64,000 bases of DNA from contig JAHHHK010000015.1 in the NCBI GenBank assembly GCA_019359395.1, forward strand, positions 124,001 to 188,000, given 5' to 3'. The notes beneath the pieces are model-generated. The model was not told the origin of the DNA. It saw only the letters and a list, made by a program, of their open reading frames with translations, and ran no database searches. Positions 63,033 through 64,000 of this stretch are shown in pieces (within the stretch, counting starts at the first letter, position 1; the number at the start of each line of letters is the position of its first letter). A program made the position numbers and the translations under genes. This stretch comes from Komarekiella atlantica HA4396-MV6. GTDB taxonomy: Bacteria; Cyanobacteriota; Cyanobacteriia; Cyanobacteriales; Nostocaceae.

Positions 63033-63866
63033 ATGCAAATCAACTGGCAAATCGCCAAAACTTACGAAGACATCCTGTATCACAAAACCGATGGCATCGC
63101 CAAAATCACCATCAATCGTCCCCACAAACGTAATGCCTTCCGCCCTAAAACTGTTTTTGAACTGTACGACGCTTTCTGTGATGCCCGTGAAGATACTACT
63201 ATTGGCGTCGTTCTATTTACTGGTAGTGGGCCACATACTGATGGCAAATACGCCTTCTGCTCTGGTGGTGATCAAAGCGTCCGAGGACACGCTGGTTATG
63301 TAGATGATACTGGCATCCCCCGCTTGAACGTGTTGGACTTACAACGCCTGATTCGTTCCATGCCAAAAGTGGTAATTGCTTTAGTGGCTGGATATGCGAT
63401 CGGTGGTGGACATGTCCTGCACTTGATTTGTGACCTCACCATTGCCGCCGATAACGCCATTTTTGGACAGACTGGCCCCAAAGTTGGCAGTTTTGATGGT
63501 GGTTTTGGAGCTAGTTATCTTGCCCGCATTGTCGGACAAAAAAAAGCACGAGAAATTTGGTTTCTCTGCCGCCAATATAATGCACAACAAGCTCTAGAAA
63601 TGGGTTTAGTTAATTGCGTCGTTTCAGTTGCCCAACTAGAAGCCGAAGGTATTCAATGGGCACAAGAGATTTTAGAAAAAAGTCCGATCGCCATTCGTTG
63701 TCTCAAAGCCGCATTCAACGCTGATTGTGATGGACAAGCTGGTTTACAAGAACTCGCTGGCAATGCCACCTTACTCTATTACATGACACAAGAGGGGGCT
63801 GAAGGAAAACAAGCGTTTCTCGAAAAGCGTCCACCTAATTTTCGCGATTTTCCTTGGCTACCTTAA
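63033..63866 (+). CDS. menB: 1,4-dihydroxy-2-naphthoyl-CoA synthase (MenB)
   Basis: MenB closes the second ring of the naphthoquinone in phylloquinone/menaquinone synthesis. The 277-residue crotonase-fold protein shows [56 protein letters not shown], the family-typical [40 protein letters not shown] and the C-terminal [13 protein letters not shown]. Length and ends are those of cyanobacterial MenB. It is on the same strand as menD, separated by the restriction-modification cassette. Confidence 0.95.
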   Translation: MQINWQIAKTYEDILYHKTDGIAKITINRPHKRNAFRPKTVFELYDAFCDAREDTTIGVVLFTGSGPHTDGKYAFCSGGDQSVRGHAGYVDDTGIPRLNVLDLQRLIRSMPKVVIALVAGYAIGGGHVLHLICDLTIAADNAIFGQTGPKVGSFDGGFGASYLARIVGQKKAREIWFLCRQYNAQQALEMGLVNCVVSVAQLEAEGIQWAQEILEKSPIAIRCLKAAFNADCDGQAGLQELAGNATLLYYMTQEGAEGKQAFLEKRPPNFRDFPWLP

Positions 63867-63869
63867 ATC

Positions 63870-63906
63870 GCAAAAATCGCACCTCACTGAAGGGTGCGAT
63901 TTTTGC
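63870..63906 (+). terminator. terminator after menB
   Basis: A perfect 14-pair stem (GCAAAAATCGCACC and its complement) with a nine-base loop starts four bases after the menB stop. The 3' arm contains five T, so it can work as an intrinsic terminator and, being near-symmetric, perhaps in both directions. Confidence 0.8.
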
Positions 63907-64000
63907 AAATGTCAAAATTTACAACATTAGAAATCTTAAAAGCAAATCTTATTTTTAGCAGACTACAAACTGATTAGAGTAATAATGGGTAGCTAAATAA

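Overview
The window looks like chromosomal DNA of a filamentous, probably heterocyst-forming cyanobacterium (Nostocales, Nostoc-like). The reasons are frequent GCGATCGC (HIP1) octamers, tandem heptamer repeats of the Nostoc STRR kind, three PEP-CTERM proteins, an SLH/OprB porin, a CcbP-like calcium-binding protein, an exact NtcA box and a menaquinone/phylloquinone pathway (menD, menB). All product names rest on motifs read by eye; no database search was run.

Layout. 1-9.4 kb: a 5'-truncated HAF-repeat PEP-CTERM protein, a TrmJ-type RNA methyltransferase, a membrane-anchored serine hydrolase, dprA, a truncated Uma2 relic, a broken TonB-receptor/iron-binding-protein chimera, a coupled DUF2301-YdcF pair, a SAM hydroxide adenosyltransferase, and a 51-codon gene behind an exact NtcA box that is a good PirA candidate. 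9.7-31.4 kb: an exopolysaccharide locus of 18 genes, all on the minus strand: wzc-like tyrosine kinase, wzx flippase, an F420-dehydrogenase-like protein, pyruvyltransferase, several glycosyltransferases, methyltransferase, two acyltransferases, wzy polymerase, WecG/TagA transferase and a polyprenyl-phosphate sugar transferase. Together these could build, modify, flip, polymerise and control the length of one surface glycan. No outer-membrane exporter (wza) is present.

32.5-37.05 kb: a compact integrative element of about 4.4 kb in the 3' half of tRNA-Phe(GAA), bounded by a 47-bp direct repeat. It carries a tyrosine integrase, four small genes on the minus strand, a BRO-N gene, and three arrays of a TGTCATA motif with fixed spacing and shared borders. 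These arrays are the most unusual structure in the window and are not explained by any gene.

37.1-42.3 kb: a zinc-uptake locus (znuB, SmtB-like repressor, znuC, znuA) facing an SLH porin across a Fur/Zur-like box. 42.4-47.7 kb: a PEP-CTERM protein, a glycerate kinase gene cut by a 21-bp insert that splits a HIP1 site, a histidine-kinase fragment fused to the end of a nucleoside hydrolase gene, a nucleoside/cytosine deaminase and ribokinase (nucleoside salvage). 48-57 kb: a trypsin-like protease with TPRs, a CrtISO-like oxidoreductase, a PEP-CTERM protein, a Uma2 pseudogene split by a MITE, ccbP, a sugar acetyltransferase, a patatin with an inserted domain, and a response regulator with PAS and GGDEF domains. 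57.8-64 kb: folB, menD and menB, with a restriction-modification cassette lying between the two men genes.

The general picture is a core chromosome strongly reshaped by short dispersed repeats, small deletions and small mobile elements. At least six genes are broken or fused.
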